DNA of 64,000 nucleotides from Oscillatoriales cyanobacterium (GTDB taxonomy: Bacteria > Cyanobacteriota > Cyanobacteriia > Cyanobacteriales > Microcoleaceae): assembly GCA_004293365.1 (NCBI GenBank), contig RDYN01000029.1, positions 30,808 to 94,807 on the forward strand. The letters run 5' to 3'. The translations under genes were made by a program, and so were the position numbers. This document shows positions 27,995 to 37,533 of the stretch, piece after piece. Under the pieces are notes generated by a model, which worked only from the letters and a program-made list of their open reading frames with translations, was not told the DNA's origin and ran no database searches. Numbering within the stretch: position 1 is the first letter of the stretch; every line of letters starts with the position of its first letter.

Positions 27995-28093
27995 TTTTGC
28001 CAGTCAGGGTGGATCAGGGCGATCGCCCGCTTGCAGCTTTCCATTCCCTCCTCTAGTTTCCCCTGCTGTTGCAGTGCGACTCCGAGGCGATAG
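27995..28093. repeat. 99-bp direct repeat, copy 1
   Basis: Identical base for base to 29054-29152. Its third minus-strand frame encodes a TPR half-unit (YRLGVALQQQGKLEEGMESC...) followed at once by a stop just outside the repeat. The resident gene enters it in a different frame. Confidence 0.95.
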
Positions 28094-28993
28094 AATTGCC
28101 TCTTCCAGCTTGCCAATTTTTGCCTGGGCGATTCCCATCAGTAAATATGCTTGCCCTGAGTGGGGGTTAGTTATAATCGCCTGTTGGTATTCAAAAATTG
28201 CCTCCTCAATTGTACCAGAATTCACAAGTTCATTACCAGAATTTATATAATCGCCGGACAGTTTTTGATAATTTCTATATTCCTCAACTGCGGGAGCGGT
28301 GGAGGCGCTGTTTGAAAGGTATTTACCGTCATAGGGTATCCGAAACTCTGAGTCGCTAAGTTTTTGTATTGCTACAAAAATTAACCGGGGTTCTTTAATA
28401 GAACTTGTTAAGGATTCTACCAAATACGGACTGTATGGCGTAACAGGTTTGACACTTTTTACATCCACAACTGACAGAGCGAGCAATTTATAATTGTTAG
28501 CAGCGGCTAGCCCTACAAAAAAACATGGCTGATAGTTATAAAATCCGTGATTGAGCGAGCCGTGAAAAGGTAAGCCGTGAACCATCACTCCGCCTGCTTT
28601 GCACAAATTGTGAATATTTTTAAAGCATTGGTATTGATTAAAGCAATGTTCGGAACTTCCGTGATTTGTCACTAAATCGAATTGTTCTGAGTATCCATAA
28701 GTGGCCTGCAAATCTTTATTCATATCAAAAACTAAAGAGTTTGACGAGTCACAAGTATCGATACAGTTATAAGTTTCTAATCCAAAGCTTTCGTATAGCG
28801 ATCGAGCTGCGATCGGTGCGCCCGGAGTGTGGCTAAACTCTCCTAATTCTCGAACGATCGTAGCTGCAAAATCATCCCAACTTGCAACCATAATACTCTG
28901 CTCGCCGATTTCAAGAACGCTTTTTAAATTATTGAAGCACCCCCGCTCTTTCAACAAACAGTAAAAATTAAATGTTGTGATGCCAATTCCCAT
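28004..28993 (-). CDS. Methyltransferase-like protein with TPR tail, frameshifted C-terminus
   Basis: A 329-aa protein. Residues ~20-235 resemble a class I methyltransferase (VLEIGEQSIMVASW, FDLVTNHGSSEHCFNQYQCF, LCKAGGVMVHGLPF). Residues ~250-298 are a TPR (NSGTIEEAIFEYQQAIITNPHSGQAY). After KLEEAI the frame enters a 99-bp repeat out of register and ends with an odd Arg/Gly-rich tail. The intended continuation is a further TPR in another frame. ATG 28993 is preceded by AAGGGG. A paralogue lies just upstream at 29112-30062. Substrate unknown. Confidence 0.72.
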   Translation of the reverse strand: MGIGITTFNFYCLLKERGCFNNLKSVLEIGEQSIMVASWDDFAATIVRELGEFSHTPGAPIAARSLYESFGLETYNCIDTCDSSNSLVFDMNKDLQATYGYSEQFDLVTNHGSSEHCFNQYQCFKNIHNLCKAGGVMVHGLPFHGSLNHGFYNYQPCFFVGLAAANNYKLLALSVVDVKSVKPVTPYSPYLVESLTSSIKEPRLIFVAIQKLSDSEFRIPYDGKYLSNSASTAPAVEEYRNYQKLSGDYINSGNELVNSGTIEEAIFEYQQAIITNPHSGQAYLLMGIAQAKIGKLEEAILSPRSRTATAGETRGGNGKLQAGDRPDPP

Positions 28994-29053
28994 AATGACC
29001 CCTTCTCAAATATTGCAATACTTTAGAAAGTATGTTTCTCGATCGAAGTTTAC

Positions 29054-29152
29054 TTTTGCCAGTCAGGGTGGATCAGGGCGATCGCCCGCTTGCAGCTTTC
29101 CATTCCCTCCTCTAGTTTCCCCTGCTGTTGCAGTGCGACTCCGAGGCGATAG
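29054..29152. repeat. 99-bp direct repeat, copy 2
   Basis: Identical to 27995-28093 and also located at the 3' end of the paralogous gene. The TPR-encoding frame again stops just outside the repeat (TAA, versus TAG in copy 1). Confidence 0.95.
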
Positions 29153-30062
29153 TGTCGATCGCCTCGTCCAACTGACCTAATTTTTGCAGGGCAACTCCCA
29201 TCAGTATATATCCGTTCCAAGCGTATATATTAGTTATAATCGCTTGCTGGTATTCAAAAATTGCTTCTTCAATTTGACCTGACTCAACTAATTGATTGCC
29301 TCTATTTATATAATCGCTCGAGCTTTTTTGATAAGCTCGGTATTCACTTACTATAGCACCTGGTGAAACAGTGTTCGAGAGATATTGACCGTCATAAGGC
29401 ACGCGAAATTCTATGTCATCGAGTTTCTGGAAAGCAACAAAAATTAATCGGTGTTCTTGAGAACAAGTGACTAACGACCTGACAATATAATCGCTATACG
29501 GTATGAGAGATGTTACATTCGCCTCAGTGACAACCAGGGACAATAATTGATAGTTATTTGCAGCAGCCAGCCACATAAAGAAAGAGGCATGATAGTTATA
29601 AAAACCGTGATTTAGCGCGCCTTGAAATGGCAGACAATGAATCATTAATTCACCGACTTTGCATAAATCGTGTATGTTGCTAAAGCACTGATATTGGTGG
29701 AAACAATGTTCGGAAGTGCCGTGATTGGTGACGAGATCGAATTGTTGCGAGTATCCGTAGGTTTCCTTAAAGCTTTTATTTAGATCGAAAACCAGAGCAT
29801 CGGGCGATTCATCAGTATCTATACATTTGTACAGCTCGAATCCCAACTTTTCGTAGAAAAACTTAGCGGCGATTGTTTGACGGTTACTGGGGTCAAAACC
29901 TTCTACTAATGGCTCGACTTGAGGGACGCGAGATGCAAAATCCTCCCAGTTTCTAACTACCACTTCCTGAGAACCGAGTTCGCAAACACTTTTTAAATCT
30001 TTGAAGTAGCCTCGATCGATCAGAATTGAGTAAAAATCCAATGTCGTGATTCCAATTGCCAT
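29112..30062 (-). CDS. Methyltransferase-like protein with TPR tail, paralogue
   Basis: A 316-aa paralogue of the gene at 28004. It has SVCELGSQEVVVRNWEDF, FDLVTNHGTSEHCFHQYQCF, LCKVGELMIHCLPF and a TPR near residues 250-300 (ESGQIEEAIFEYQQAIITN). The coding sequence runs into the shared 99-bp repeat in yet another frame and stops inside it (IASESHCNSRGN). The two bodies are clearly diverged while the 3' repeat is identical, so the repeat was homogenised or inserted recently. Probably methylates a glycan component (inference). Confidence 0.72.
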   Translation of the reverse strand: MAIGITTLDFYSILIDRGYFKDLKSVCELGSQEVVVRNWEDFASRVPQVEPLVEGFDPSNRQTIAAKFFYEKLGFELYKCIDTDESPDALVFDLNKSFKETYGYSQQFDLVTNHGTSEHCFHQYQCFSNIHDLCKVGELMIHCLPFQGALNHGFYNYHASFFMWLAAANNYQLLSLVVTEANVTSLIPYSDYIVRSLVTCSQEHRLIFVAFQKLDDIEFRVPYDGQYLSNTVSPGAIVSEYRAYQKSSSDYINRGNQLVESGQIEEAIFEYQQAIITNIYAWNGYILMGVALQKLGQLDEAIDTIASESHCNSRGN

Positions 30063-30240
30063 AATGCTTGCTTTCCCTTCGGCTGTATTGTGTACTGCTT
30101 AAATTCCCAACAAGTCAAACTATTGTCGGTGACAAATCGAGTTCTCAAAAAATGGTTCGGTTTTTCGGAAACAATCGCCTGCTAGCTTTTTGCCGATCGG
30201 CCCGTGCATAGTTTAACAGAAAAGCTACTTCCCGATTTGT

Positions 30241-32580
30241 TTATGCTCGATCGCCCCGGGCCGGCAACAGCCCAGCGTACTTGCGCAAAAAATTCATTCC
30301 CATGCGACTCGATCCGTAGCACTTATAACTGTCTGCCAGCGTCGCGAATTGATTTTGCAAGTCCTCATCTGCTTTTGCGTACTCAACTTTCCCCTCCAAA
30401 CGTTCCAGCATTTCCACAACAACATCATTAATTTCTTCGGCGGTATTATCTACTACCGTAATGCCCATATCAGCAAGCACCTGGGTACTGAAAACATGAC
30501 CCACCGGAGGAGGGATTAACTCAGCAAATGTCAGCAAACGCTGTTTGCTCTCAGAGAAATAAAGCTTGGGAATCAAAATATTTTGACTGTACCAAGAACG
30601 GAAGGCTCCTAAAGGTACCCAATTTGTTAAAGCGCAGGGGACTCCAAAAATAGAAGGTACAAAACAAAGTCCCGAACTCGTGCCGATAAAAAACCGACAC
30701 TCAGCACAGAGAAACACATCCATCCAATCGCTTTTAACATCGGTGCAAGCATAGTCAATTATCTGCTTCATGGCGGGCAACGGCTGCATTGTGGTATCGC
30801 CCACGCGAATTACCCACCCACCGCGAGCGACGATCGACTCGATCGCCAACAGATATGTATTAATGTCAGCATTGCGGTATTTCTGACATTTTAGTCCTTG
30901 ATGGTATCCGCCGTTAAAGCCATCCTCCCGAACGTGCAAACAAACAAACCAAGCATTTCGAGGTACGCCCAAAGATTGCAAACAGCGCCACCCTGCCTCG
31001 CGATCGGAATCTGACAGCGAGAGCAACGGAGAACGCCCTTCCAATTCCCATTGTTTTTGTACTGCGGCTCCTGCCTCAGTATAAAGCATGGTTTCTCCAT
31101 TCGCTAAAGTAACCGAGTACAAACTCTCTTCGAGATATCGCGCATTGTTAGAGCATTGCTCTTGAATTTCTGGTTCCGAAACCATTTCTATATAAGGGCG
31201 CCAGTAGTTAAGAAAATGAGGGTTAGCAATGTGCTGATTTGGCTTGAGCAACAACTGCCGGCGGTGAGGTGAAAGCCAGCCCAAGGCTTGCATTTTTAGA
31301 TGCCAATCTATCAAAGCTATGTGACCGATCGCCGCTGTCCAAATATTAGATAAAAACCGCACATTTAAGCGATCGAGATCGTGCGATCGAGCCAATTTTT
31401 GCTGTACTTGATGCGCTCTGACAAGCATATTCCGCCACTGTTCGCTTTGCCCGCGCAAGCAAAATCTCGCTCCAATAATAATGTATGCTTGCAGCCAGTC
31501 TGGCTCGATCTCGAACATCCGTTCCCAGCAAGCTATCGCTTCATCGTGACGGTCTAGTTCGTCGAGGGCAATGCCTTTTAGATAATATGCTTCCTGCCAA
31601 TCAGGTCTGAGGCTCATTGCTTTCTGGTAACTTTCCAGCGCTTCGGCGAATCGACCTTCTTGCGCGAGCAGGCTGCCGCGATCGTAATGTGCATTTGCCA
31701 AGCTGTGGCAATAGCCGATCGCTTGTTGGTAAATATCTATTGCCTCATCCGTGCGACCCCGCTCTTCTAGCGCTTTTCCCCAATGGGTCAAGGCCTCTCC
31801 CAAGAGTTCGGAATATTTATAATAATTTGGTTTCAGAGCCGTTAGGTGGCGGTAGGCTGCGATCGCTTCTTGAAGATATGCTGATTTGATTAAGAAAATT
31901 ATTAAAGACTTACATTCTGGCGATTCTTGAATCTCAGCAACTATTTGCCGGCGTTCTGTGCCCTGGCGCAGATACTGAAGGAAGTGCTTTTTGCCGTCGG
32001 GATCTGGCTCGCGTTTCAGATAAGTTAAATATACTTTTTGGATAAAATCTGCGTCGCTCTGTTGGCTGCTTGTTTCTAAAAAGCCTTCGTTGCCGACATA
32101 ACTTATTTGATTTATAGATTCAGCATTCTGACCTATCGACCGGATATTTTCCGCTAGTTTGCTGTATGTTTGTAAAGATTCCCCTAAATTTTCTAACGTT
32201 ACTTCCCGGGCAAGTTTGTACAAGCTTTCGCCCAGCTTTTTGTGAAAGCCATAAAAATCCGGGTTCAGAACGCTAGCGCTGTGGTATTCGACGATCGCCC
32301 GGGAAAGATCGCCCATTTTTAGCCAAATATCTCCTAGATTGTGGCGAGTCCAAGCCGATTTGGGGTGGAGCGCTAGGGCGCGATCGTAACAATTCACAGC
32401 CTCCTCAAATCTGCCTATTTTTTCCCAGCATTCTCCTAAATTGTGATAGTGCCAATAATTATTCTCGTTTTCGTTAATAGCATCTTGATAATAGCCGATC
32501 GCTTCTTCATATTTACCCTCATGTTTGAGCTTGTTTGCTATTTGAAAACTCAGATTTTTCTGCAGAAACTCTTGATTCAT
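30241..32580 (-). CDS. TPR - DUF4214-like - TIGR04372-type glycosyltransferase
   Basis: A 779-aa protein. Residues ~8-125 are TPRs with the shared header (FQIANKLKHEGKYEEAIGYYQ). Residues ~180-235 look like DUF4214 (DADFIQKVYLTYLKREPDPDGKKHF). Residues ~235-385 are more TPRs. Residues ~400-779 are a TIGR04372-type transferase (VRFLSNIWTAAIGHIALIDWHL, NAWFVCLHVREDGF, IVARGGWVIRVGD, DYACTDVKSDWMDVFLCAECRFFIG). It is a paralogue of 18697-20847 with an inserted DUF4214 module, and sits between the methyltransferase pair and the sulfotransferases. Confidence 0.85.
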   Translation of the reverse strand: MNQEFLQKNLSFQIANKLKHEGKYEEAIGYYQDAINENENNYWHYHNLGECWEKIGRFEEAVNCYDRALALHPKSAWTRHNLGDIWLKMGDLSRAIVEYHSASVLNPDFYGFHKKLGESLYKLAREVTLENLGESLQTYSKLAENIRSIGQNAESINQISYVGNEGFLETSSQQSDADFIQKVYLTYLKREPDPDGKKHFLQYLRQGTERRQIVAEIQESPECKSLIIFLIKSAYLQEAIAAYRHLTALKPNYYKYSELLGEALTHWGKALEERGRTDEAIDIYQQAIGYCHSLANAHYDRGSLLAQEGRFAEALESYQKAMSLRPDWQEAYYLKGIALDELDRHDEAIACWERMFEIEPDWLQAYIIIGARFCLRGQSEQWRNMLVRAHQVQQKLARSHDLDRLNVRFLSNIWTAAIGHIALIDWHLKMQALGWLSPHRRQLLLKPNQHIANPHFLNYWRPYIEMVSEPEIQEQCSNNARYLEESLYSVTLANGETMLYTEAGAAVQKQWELEGRSPLLSLSDSDREAGWRCLQSLGVPRNAWFVCLHVREDGFNGGYHQGLKCQKYRNADINTYLLAIESIVARGGWVIRVGDTTMQPLPAMKQIIDYACTDVKSDWMDVFLCAECRFFIGTSSGLCFVPSIFGVPCALTNWVPLGAFRSWYSQNILIPKLYFSESKQRLLTFAELIPPPVGHVFSTQVLADMGITVVDNTAEEINDVVVEMLERLEGKVEYAKADEDLQNQFATLADSYKCYGSSRMGMNFLRKYAGLLPARGDRA

Positions 32581-32616
32581 AACTTTACCTCAACTGTATC
32601 TATATTTTCCACTTAA

Positions 32617-33993
32617 TTATGCTTGCCATCCAAATCTCTCCAACAGACGCTTTGGCATCAAACTCGAAGCCTTCTCGATTTGTTGGGGCGAAAACACTTC
32701 CCGCCATTCGTCAACCCGTCCTTTTCGATAGTGAGTACCCTCCATGAATTTGGGCGGTTCGGGCAAAGGAAAATTTGACTTTTCCAGCTCGTAAAAATTT
32801 AGGATAGACTCAAACAAAGCTTTAGGATCGCTTACTAAATCTTCGTGTTTAGTAAAGAGTATTTCCGGATAAAATGATGGATTTTCTTCCGCATCCAGCC
32901 ACCCTTCTATCCATTGAATAGCCTTGGGCAAGAATCCGCTTTCTATTTCATGACTTATTTGCTCGCTAATTGACAGAGAGAAATAATCCGCCGGACAACA
33001 TTTAAATTTGAAAAATAATTCTTCCTGAGTTGGTACGTCCCTAGATTGTTGAGTTCTGTTGAGATGATCCACCCAAGATAAAAGCGCTTGACGCGGATCG
33101 CGAACGTTCACCAGCAGTCTGTCTGCAATCCGCATTGTTGTGAATTGATTCCACTCGTGAGGATTCGTATGAACTGTGATGACGCACGATACTGGTTTTG
33201 TATATATTTCTGGCGATTTTATTTGCCAATAATAATCCAATAAACCTATCGGCACGCACCCCACTAAATCCGTCGGCGATCCGGGGATATTTAACCCTTT
33301 TTGCAAAGCGTTAGCAATGTAGACTGTTCCTGATTTCGGTAAAGCGCACAGACAAATAGCACCGATTTCGCCGCGCGATCGGGCTGCTGCGAACTTAACT
33401 TTATTTGAGCGATAATAACGGCGCAGCGCTTCATCGTGCCGGCCCTGCATGATTAATAAATCTGCCAGCAGGAAGTTACCTTCTACAGAGTTAGGGTTAA
33501 TTTCCACGACTCGCTGGCAGCAATAAGTTGCTTTGTCAAGCTCGTTATTGATTCGCAGGAAAGGCACTAGCTTCAGCAGCGCTTCTGCTAAATCCGGTTG
33601 AATTTCAGCCACTTGCTCGTAGCTTTGAATTGCCAAATCGAATTTACTTTGCTGCAATCTGATATTTCCCAAGTTGTAGTAAGCTGCTGCTAATTTGGGA
33701 TTAATGGCGATCGCTTGTTGGATAATTGCTATTGCCTCAGCAACTTGACCCCGCGCGAATAGCAATTTACCTAAATCATTATAGGCTTCATAAAAATTAG
33801 GATTGATTTTTATTGCTTGCAGGTAGGCTTCTCTTGCTCGATCGGCTCGATCGCCCGTCACGTAAATATTCGCTAACTGCCACCATATTTCCGCATTTTC
33901 TGGCTCGATTTCTAGCAGTTGTTCATAAGCTGTTACATCCAGAGGACCTGTGCCCGATCGCCCGTCACGTAAATATTGGCTAACTGCCACCAT
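32617..33993 (-). CDS. TPR-sulfotransferase, C-terminal part of split gene
   Basis: Contains about five TPR units (residues ~20-200) and a PAPS-dependent sulfotransferase domain. LPKSGTVYIANAL near 215 is the 5'-phosphosulfate loop. LLVNVRDPRQALLSWVDH is the 3'-phosphate region, and HYRKGRVDEWREVFSP near the C-terminus is the RKGxxG-type motif. Its first 18 residues (MVAVSQYLRDGRSGTGPL) are out-of-frame readthrough of a junction. Removing one 107-bp duplication unit fuses it in frame with 33933-34766 to give a 680-aa protein like 34818-37472. It likely sulfates a surface glycan. Confidence 0.8.
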   Translation of the reverse strand: MVAVSQYLRDGRSGTGPLDVTAYEQLLEIEPENAEIWWQLANIYVTGDRADRAREAYLQAIKINPNFYEAYNDLGKLLFARGQVAEAIAIIQQAIAINPKLAAAYYNLGNIRLQQSKFDLAIQSYEQVAEIQPDLAEALLKLVPFLRINNELDKATYCCQRVVEINPNSVEGNFLLADLLIMQGRHDEALRRYYRSNKVKFAAARSRGEIGAICLCALPKSGTVYIANALQKGLNIPGSPTDLVGCVPIGLLDYYWQIKSPEIYTKPVSCVITVHTNPHEWNQFTTMRIADRLLVNVRDPRQALLSWVDHLNRTQQSRDVPTQEELFFKFKCCPADYFSLSISEQISHEIESGFLPKAIQWIEGWLDAEENPSFYPEILFTKHEDLVSDPKALFESILNFYELEKSNFPLPEPPKFMEGTHYRKGRVDEWREVFSPQQIEKASSLMPKRLLERFGWQA

Positions 33994-34053
33994 ATTTCTG
34001 CATTTTCTGGCTCGATTTCTAGCAGTTGTTCATAAGCTGTTACATCCAGAGGA
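33848..34053. repeat. 107-bp tandem duplication breaking a TPR-sulfotransferase
   Basis: Two 99-bp copies (33848-33946 and 33955-34053) differ at only about two positions and are separated by eight bases, giving a 107-bp period. Both encode the same TPR segment (DVTAYEQLLEIEPENAEIWW). Because 107 is not a multiple of three, the duplication shifts the frame. Confidence 0.92.
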
Positions 34054-34766
34054 TTGAGTTTGATTATTTGCAAGTAAGCTTTTTTTGCTGGCTCGATCCG
34101 ATTCTGGGCTGCGTAAATATCGGCCAACTGCCACCATATTTCTGCATTTTCTGGATCTATTTGTAGCAGTTTTTCGTAGGCTATTACGTCGTCGGGATTG
34201 AGTTGGATTATTTGCAGGTAAGCTTCTCTGGCTTTTTCAAGATTCTTTTGTTTGAGGTATAGATTGGCTAACTGCTGCCAAAGTTGCCAGTTATCGGGTT
34301 GAAGTTGCAGCAAGCTTTGGTAAACTTCTACAGCATCGGGATTGATTTGAAGCGCGCGATCGTAAGCTGCTCTTGCTTCTGCTTGTCGCGATCGTTGCAG
34401 GTAGAAATTGCCTAACTGATAGAAGAATTCCCAGTAATCTGGTTGAATAATTTCCGACTCATTGGGCTTCATCTCCAGCGCTTTTTGATAACAGGCGATC
34501 GCTTCGGACCATCGTTGCAATTTAGCGAAGGCTTCGGCTTGATTGTAATAAGACCAAGCTGAGTTAGGATTTCTTTCTATAGCGCGACTGTAACATTTGA
34601 CTGCTTCATCCCACCTCCCAACTTTCGCCAAAGCTTCTCCCAAGTTGTGGTGAGACAAATAAAAGTCAGGATTGAGATCGATCGCCTGGTTGTAATGGGC
34701 GATCGCTTCCTCTAATTTTCCTTCATGTTTGAGTTTGTTTGCCAATTGAAAATAGTTAACAGTCAT
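33933..34766 (-). CDS. TPR protein, N-terminal part of split TPR-sulfotransferase
   Basis: A 277-aa pure TPR protein with the shared header (MTVNYFQLANKLKHEGKLEEA) and about seven units. It ends abnormally (VTGDRAQVLWM) immediately after one copy of a 107-bp tandem duplication. The downstream ORF begins in the second copy with the sulfotransferase domain. It is best read as the 5' half of one gene. If translated alone it would be a TPR protein without catalytic activity. Confidence 0.75.
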   Translation of the reverse strand: MTVNYFQLANKLKHEGKLEEAIAHYNQAIDLNPDFYLSHHNLGEALAKVGRWDEAVKCYSRAIERNPNSAWSYYNQAEAFAKLQRWSEAIACYQKALEMKPNESEIIQPDYWEFFYQLGNFYLQRSRQAEARAAYDRALQINPDAVEVYQSLLQLQPDNWQLWQQLANLYLKQKNLEKAREAYLQIIQLNPDDVIAYEKLLQIDPENAEIWWQLADIYAAQNRIEPAKKAYLQIIKLNPLDVTAYEQLLEIEPENAEIWWQLANIYVTGDRAQVLWM

Positions 34767-34817
34767 TTATTTCTCGAAGCTCTTACCTTACAAAATATCT
34801 AATTCAGCAATTATTTA

Positions 34818-37472
34818 TTATCTGGCCGACCAGCCAAATCTATCCAGCAGTCGTTGTGGAATCATGCTAGATGCTAGTTCCGCCTGTTCGGGAGTAAACA
34901 CTTCCCGCCATTCATCAACCCTTCCTTTTCGATAGTGAGTACCTTCCTGAAATTTTGGAGGTGCGGGAAAAGTAAATTGCGTTTTTTCTATTTCATAAAA
35001 TTCTAAAATAGATTCCCAAAAACTCTGGGGATTAGTTGCCAAATCCTCAAATTTGGTAAAGAGAATTTTAGGGTGAAATAATGAATTTGTTTCAGCATCT
35101 AGCCAGCCTTGTATCCACTCAATAGCATAAGGCAAAAATCCGCTTTTAATTTCCCAATCAATTTTTTCACTCAAGGTAATCCAAAAATATTTTTCTGGAT
35201 ATTTGAAACTTCTAAATAGCTCTATTTGATTTCCTGCCAATCTCACTCTATTCATGTGAGCTATCCAAGATAGAATTGTTTGACGCGGGTCGCGCACATT
35301 AATCATTAGTTTATCTATCATTAGGCTAATTGCAAACATATTCCACTCGGAAGGATTTGCGTGTTCGAGCCAGACACCTGATGTTACTAATCTATTGATA
35401 TAATCGGAGAAATTTTCTGAAGTTGATAAAGACAAATAATAATCATTTATCCCTCCACTGCTGAGGTCTATCGATAAATGTGGTAAATTTAACCCTTTCG
35501 ACAAACTCTCTCTAATATATACAGTCCCCGACTTAGGCAGGCAACATCCAACAAACGTTCCTAATTCTCCCCGGAGCTGCCTTTGGGAATATTTGATTTG
35601 ATTTGCCTTATAAAAGCTATACATTGCCCGCTCGCGCTTGCTTTCCATCATCAGCAAGCGACCCATTTCAAACATAAACTCCGCAGAGCAAGGATGGTTT
35701 TCTACAACTCGTTGATAGCATTCAACTACTCGCTCTAGTTGATTAGAGTTCCGCACTTGCCCTATCAGTTGGGCAATTTGTTTTACCAGATATGGTTTAA
35801 TTTCAATGGCTCGTTCGTAACTCTCAATGGCTCGATCGATTTCTCCATTCCGTGCCAGTATTTTACTCGATGCGCAGTGTGCTTCTGCTAATTTAGGGTT
35901 AATAGCTTTCAGCTTTTCGTAGGCTTCTATTGCCTGTTTCCAATTATTCGTTCTTGCATATTCATTTCCTAATTTCCACCACATTTCCCAATTATTCGGT
36001 TCAATTTCAAGCAGGTCGTGATAAACTTGCACCAAGCAGGGATTCATTTCAATAATCCGCTCGTAAGCCTTTACTGCCTCCGCCGTTCGATTTTGCTTGA
36101 CTAATACCTTCCCCAGCTTCCACCATTTTTCCCAGTTATTGCTGTCGATTTCCAATAATTTTTGATAAGCTTCTACATATTCTGGATTTACTTCTATTGC
36201 TCGGCGATAAGCCTCAGCAGCATTTCCGGGCTGCTGAAGCTCGGCTAATAGTTTTCCCAAATCTCCCCAGAGTTTCCAGTTATCCGGCTCTAGTTTCAAC
36301 AAGCTTTCGCAAGCAGCAACTTCACCGGGATTTAACTCAATAATGCGGCGGTAAGTTGCTGCTGCTTCTTCCCGCAACTCTTGTGGCAGTTGCAGCTTTC
36401 CTAACTTTTGCCACATTGCCCGATTGTGCGGTTCAATTTCTAGGATGTTGAGATAAATTTCTACGGCATTTGGGTTTATTTCTATCGCCCGCTTGTAAGC
36501 TTGTATTGCTGACAGATTTCGATTTTGCTTTACTAATACCTTCCCCAACTCCCACCATTTTTCCCAGTTATTGCTGTCAATTTCTAATAAGCCCCGATAA
36601 GCTTGTTCTACTGCATTTGGATTGATTTCAATAACCCTATCGTAAGCTTTTACTGCTTCTTGCGTGCGATTTTGCTTGACTAATAACTTTCCTAGCTGCT
36701 GCCAGAGTTCCCAATTTTCCGGCTCGATCGCCACCAATTTTTGATAGAGTTCAACAGACTCTGGAGCGAGGGCGATCGCGTTGTAGTAAGCTATTCGAGC
36801 TGACTCATTTTCCCCGCGTTTCTCGTGAAGGTTTCCTAACTGCAACCACAGTTCCCAATTCTCAGGTTGCAGGGGGCGCAGGCTTTGGTAAGCGGCCAAG
36901 CAATCGGGTTCGATCGCAATGACTTTTTGATAAGCCTCCCTAGCTTCTTCTATCCTGTTTTGTTGTACTAAAATATGGGCTAGTTGCAAACAAACTTCCC
37001 AATTTTCTGGCTGGAGTTGCAGCAAATTTTTATAAGCTGCCACCGAATCGGGATTTAATTCGATCGCCCGCCGATACATCTCGATCGCCCGCTCTCTATC
37101 CCGCTCGTTTCTCTGCTGCAACGCCACAGCCAAACTCGATTGAATTTCCATCTCCTCGGGAGCCAGATCGAGACCTTTTTCCAAACACGCGATCGCCTCA
37201 TCCCACCTACCCAATTTACCAAAAGCTTCCCCTTGATGGTAATAAGACCAAGCCGCATTAGGATTGAGTTCGATCGCCCGACTGCAAGCATTTACTACCT
37301 CATCCCAGCGCCCCAATTTAGCCAAAACTTCCCCTAAATTGTGGTAACACCAGTAAAAGTTGGGATTCTCCTCAATAGCAGAGCGATAAAAGGCGATCGC
37401 TTCCTCAAATTTACCTTCCAGCTTCAGTTTGTTAGCAGCATCAAAATAACTTGCAGTCATTGCTTTACCCAT
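34818..37472 (-). CDS. TPR-sulfotransferase, intact
   Basis: An 884-aa protein. Residues ~5-590 are about 16 TPR units, many alternating with ELEPxNWExWxxLGKLL half-repeats. Residues ~630-884 are a sulfotransferase: LPKSGTVYIRESL (PAPS 5'-phosphosulfate loop), LMINVRDPRQTILSWIAH (3'-phosphate site) and HYRKGRVDEWREVFTPEQ. Enzymes of this kind move sulfate from PAPS to sugar or protein hydroxyls. The ATG at 37460 (MTASYF) aligns with the homologous headers and may be the true start rather than ATG 37472. It is the intact homologue of the split gene downstream. Confidence 0.87.
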   Translation of the reverse strand: MGKAMTASYFDAANKLKLEGKFEEAIAFYRSAIEENPNFYWCYHNLGEVLAKLGRWDEVVNACSRAIELNPNAAWSYYHQGEAFGKLGRWDEAIACLEKGLDLAPEEMEIQSSLAVALQQRNERDRERAIEMYRRAIELNPDSVAAYKNLLQLQPENWEVCLQLAHILVQQNRIEEAREAYQKVIAIEPDCLAAYQSLRPLQPENWELWLQLGNLHEKRGENESARIAYYNAIALAPESVELYQKLVAIEPENWELWQQLGKLLVKQNRTQEAVKAYDRVIEINPNAVEQAYRGLLEIDSNNWEKWWELGKVLVKQNRNLSAIQAYKRAIEINPNAVEIYLNILEIEPHNRAMWQKLGKLQLPQELREEAAATYRRIIELNPGEVAACESLLKLEPDNWKLWGDLGKLLAELQQPGNAAEAYRRAIEVNPEYVEAYQKLLEIDSNNWEKWWKLGKVLVKQNRTAEAVKAYERIIEMNPCLVQVYHDLLEIEPNNWEMWWKLGNEYARTNNWKQAIEAYEKLKAINPKLAEAHCASSKILARNGEIDRAIESYERAIEIKPYLVKQIAQLIGQVRNSNQLERVVECYQRVVENHPCSAEFMFEMGRLLMMESKRERAMYSFYKANQIKYSQRQLRGELGTFVGCCLPKSGTVYIRESLSKGLNLPHLSIDLSSGGINDYYLSLSTSENFSDYINRLVTSGVWLEHANPSEWNMFAISLMIDKLMINVRDPRQTILSWIAHMNRVRLAGNQIELFRSFKYPEKYFWITLSEKIDWEIKSGFLPYAIEWIQGWLDAETNSLFHPKILFTKFEDLATNPQSFWESILEFYEIEKTQFTFPAPPKFQEGTHYRKGRVDEWREVFTPEQAELASSMIPQRLLDRFGWSAR

Positions 37473-37533
37473 GTTTCCCCTAAATATTTGGCTTTTCTTG
37501 CCGCTTTTAGTAATAGATAAGTGTTTGCCTTAA

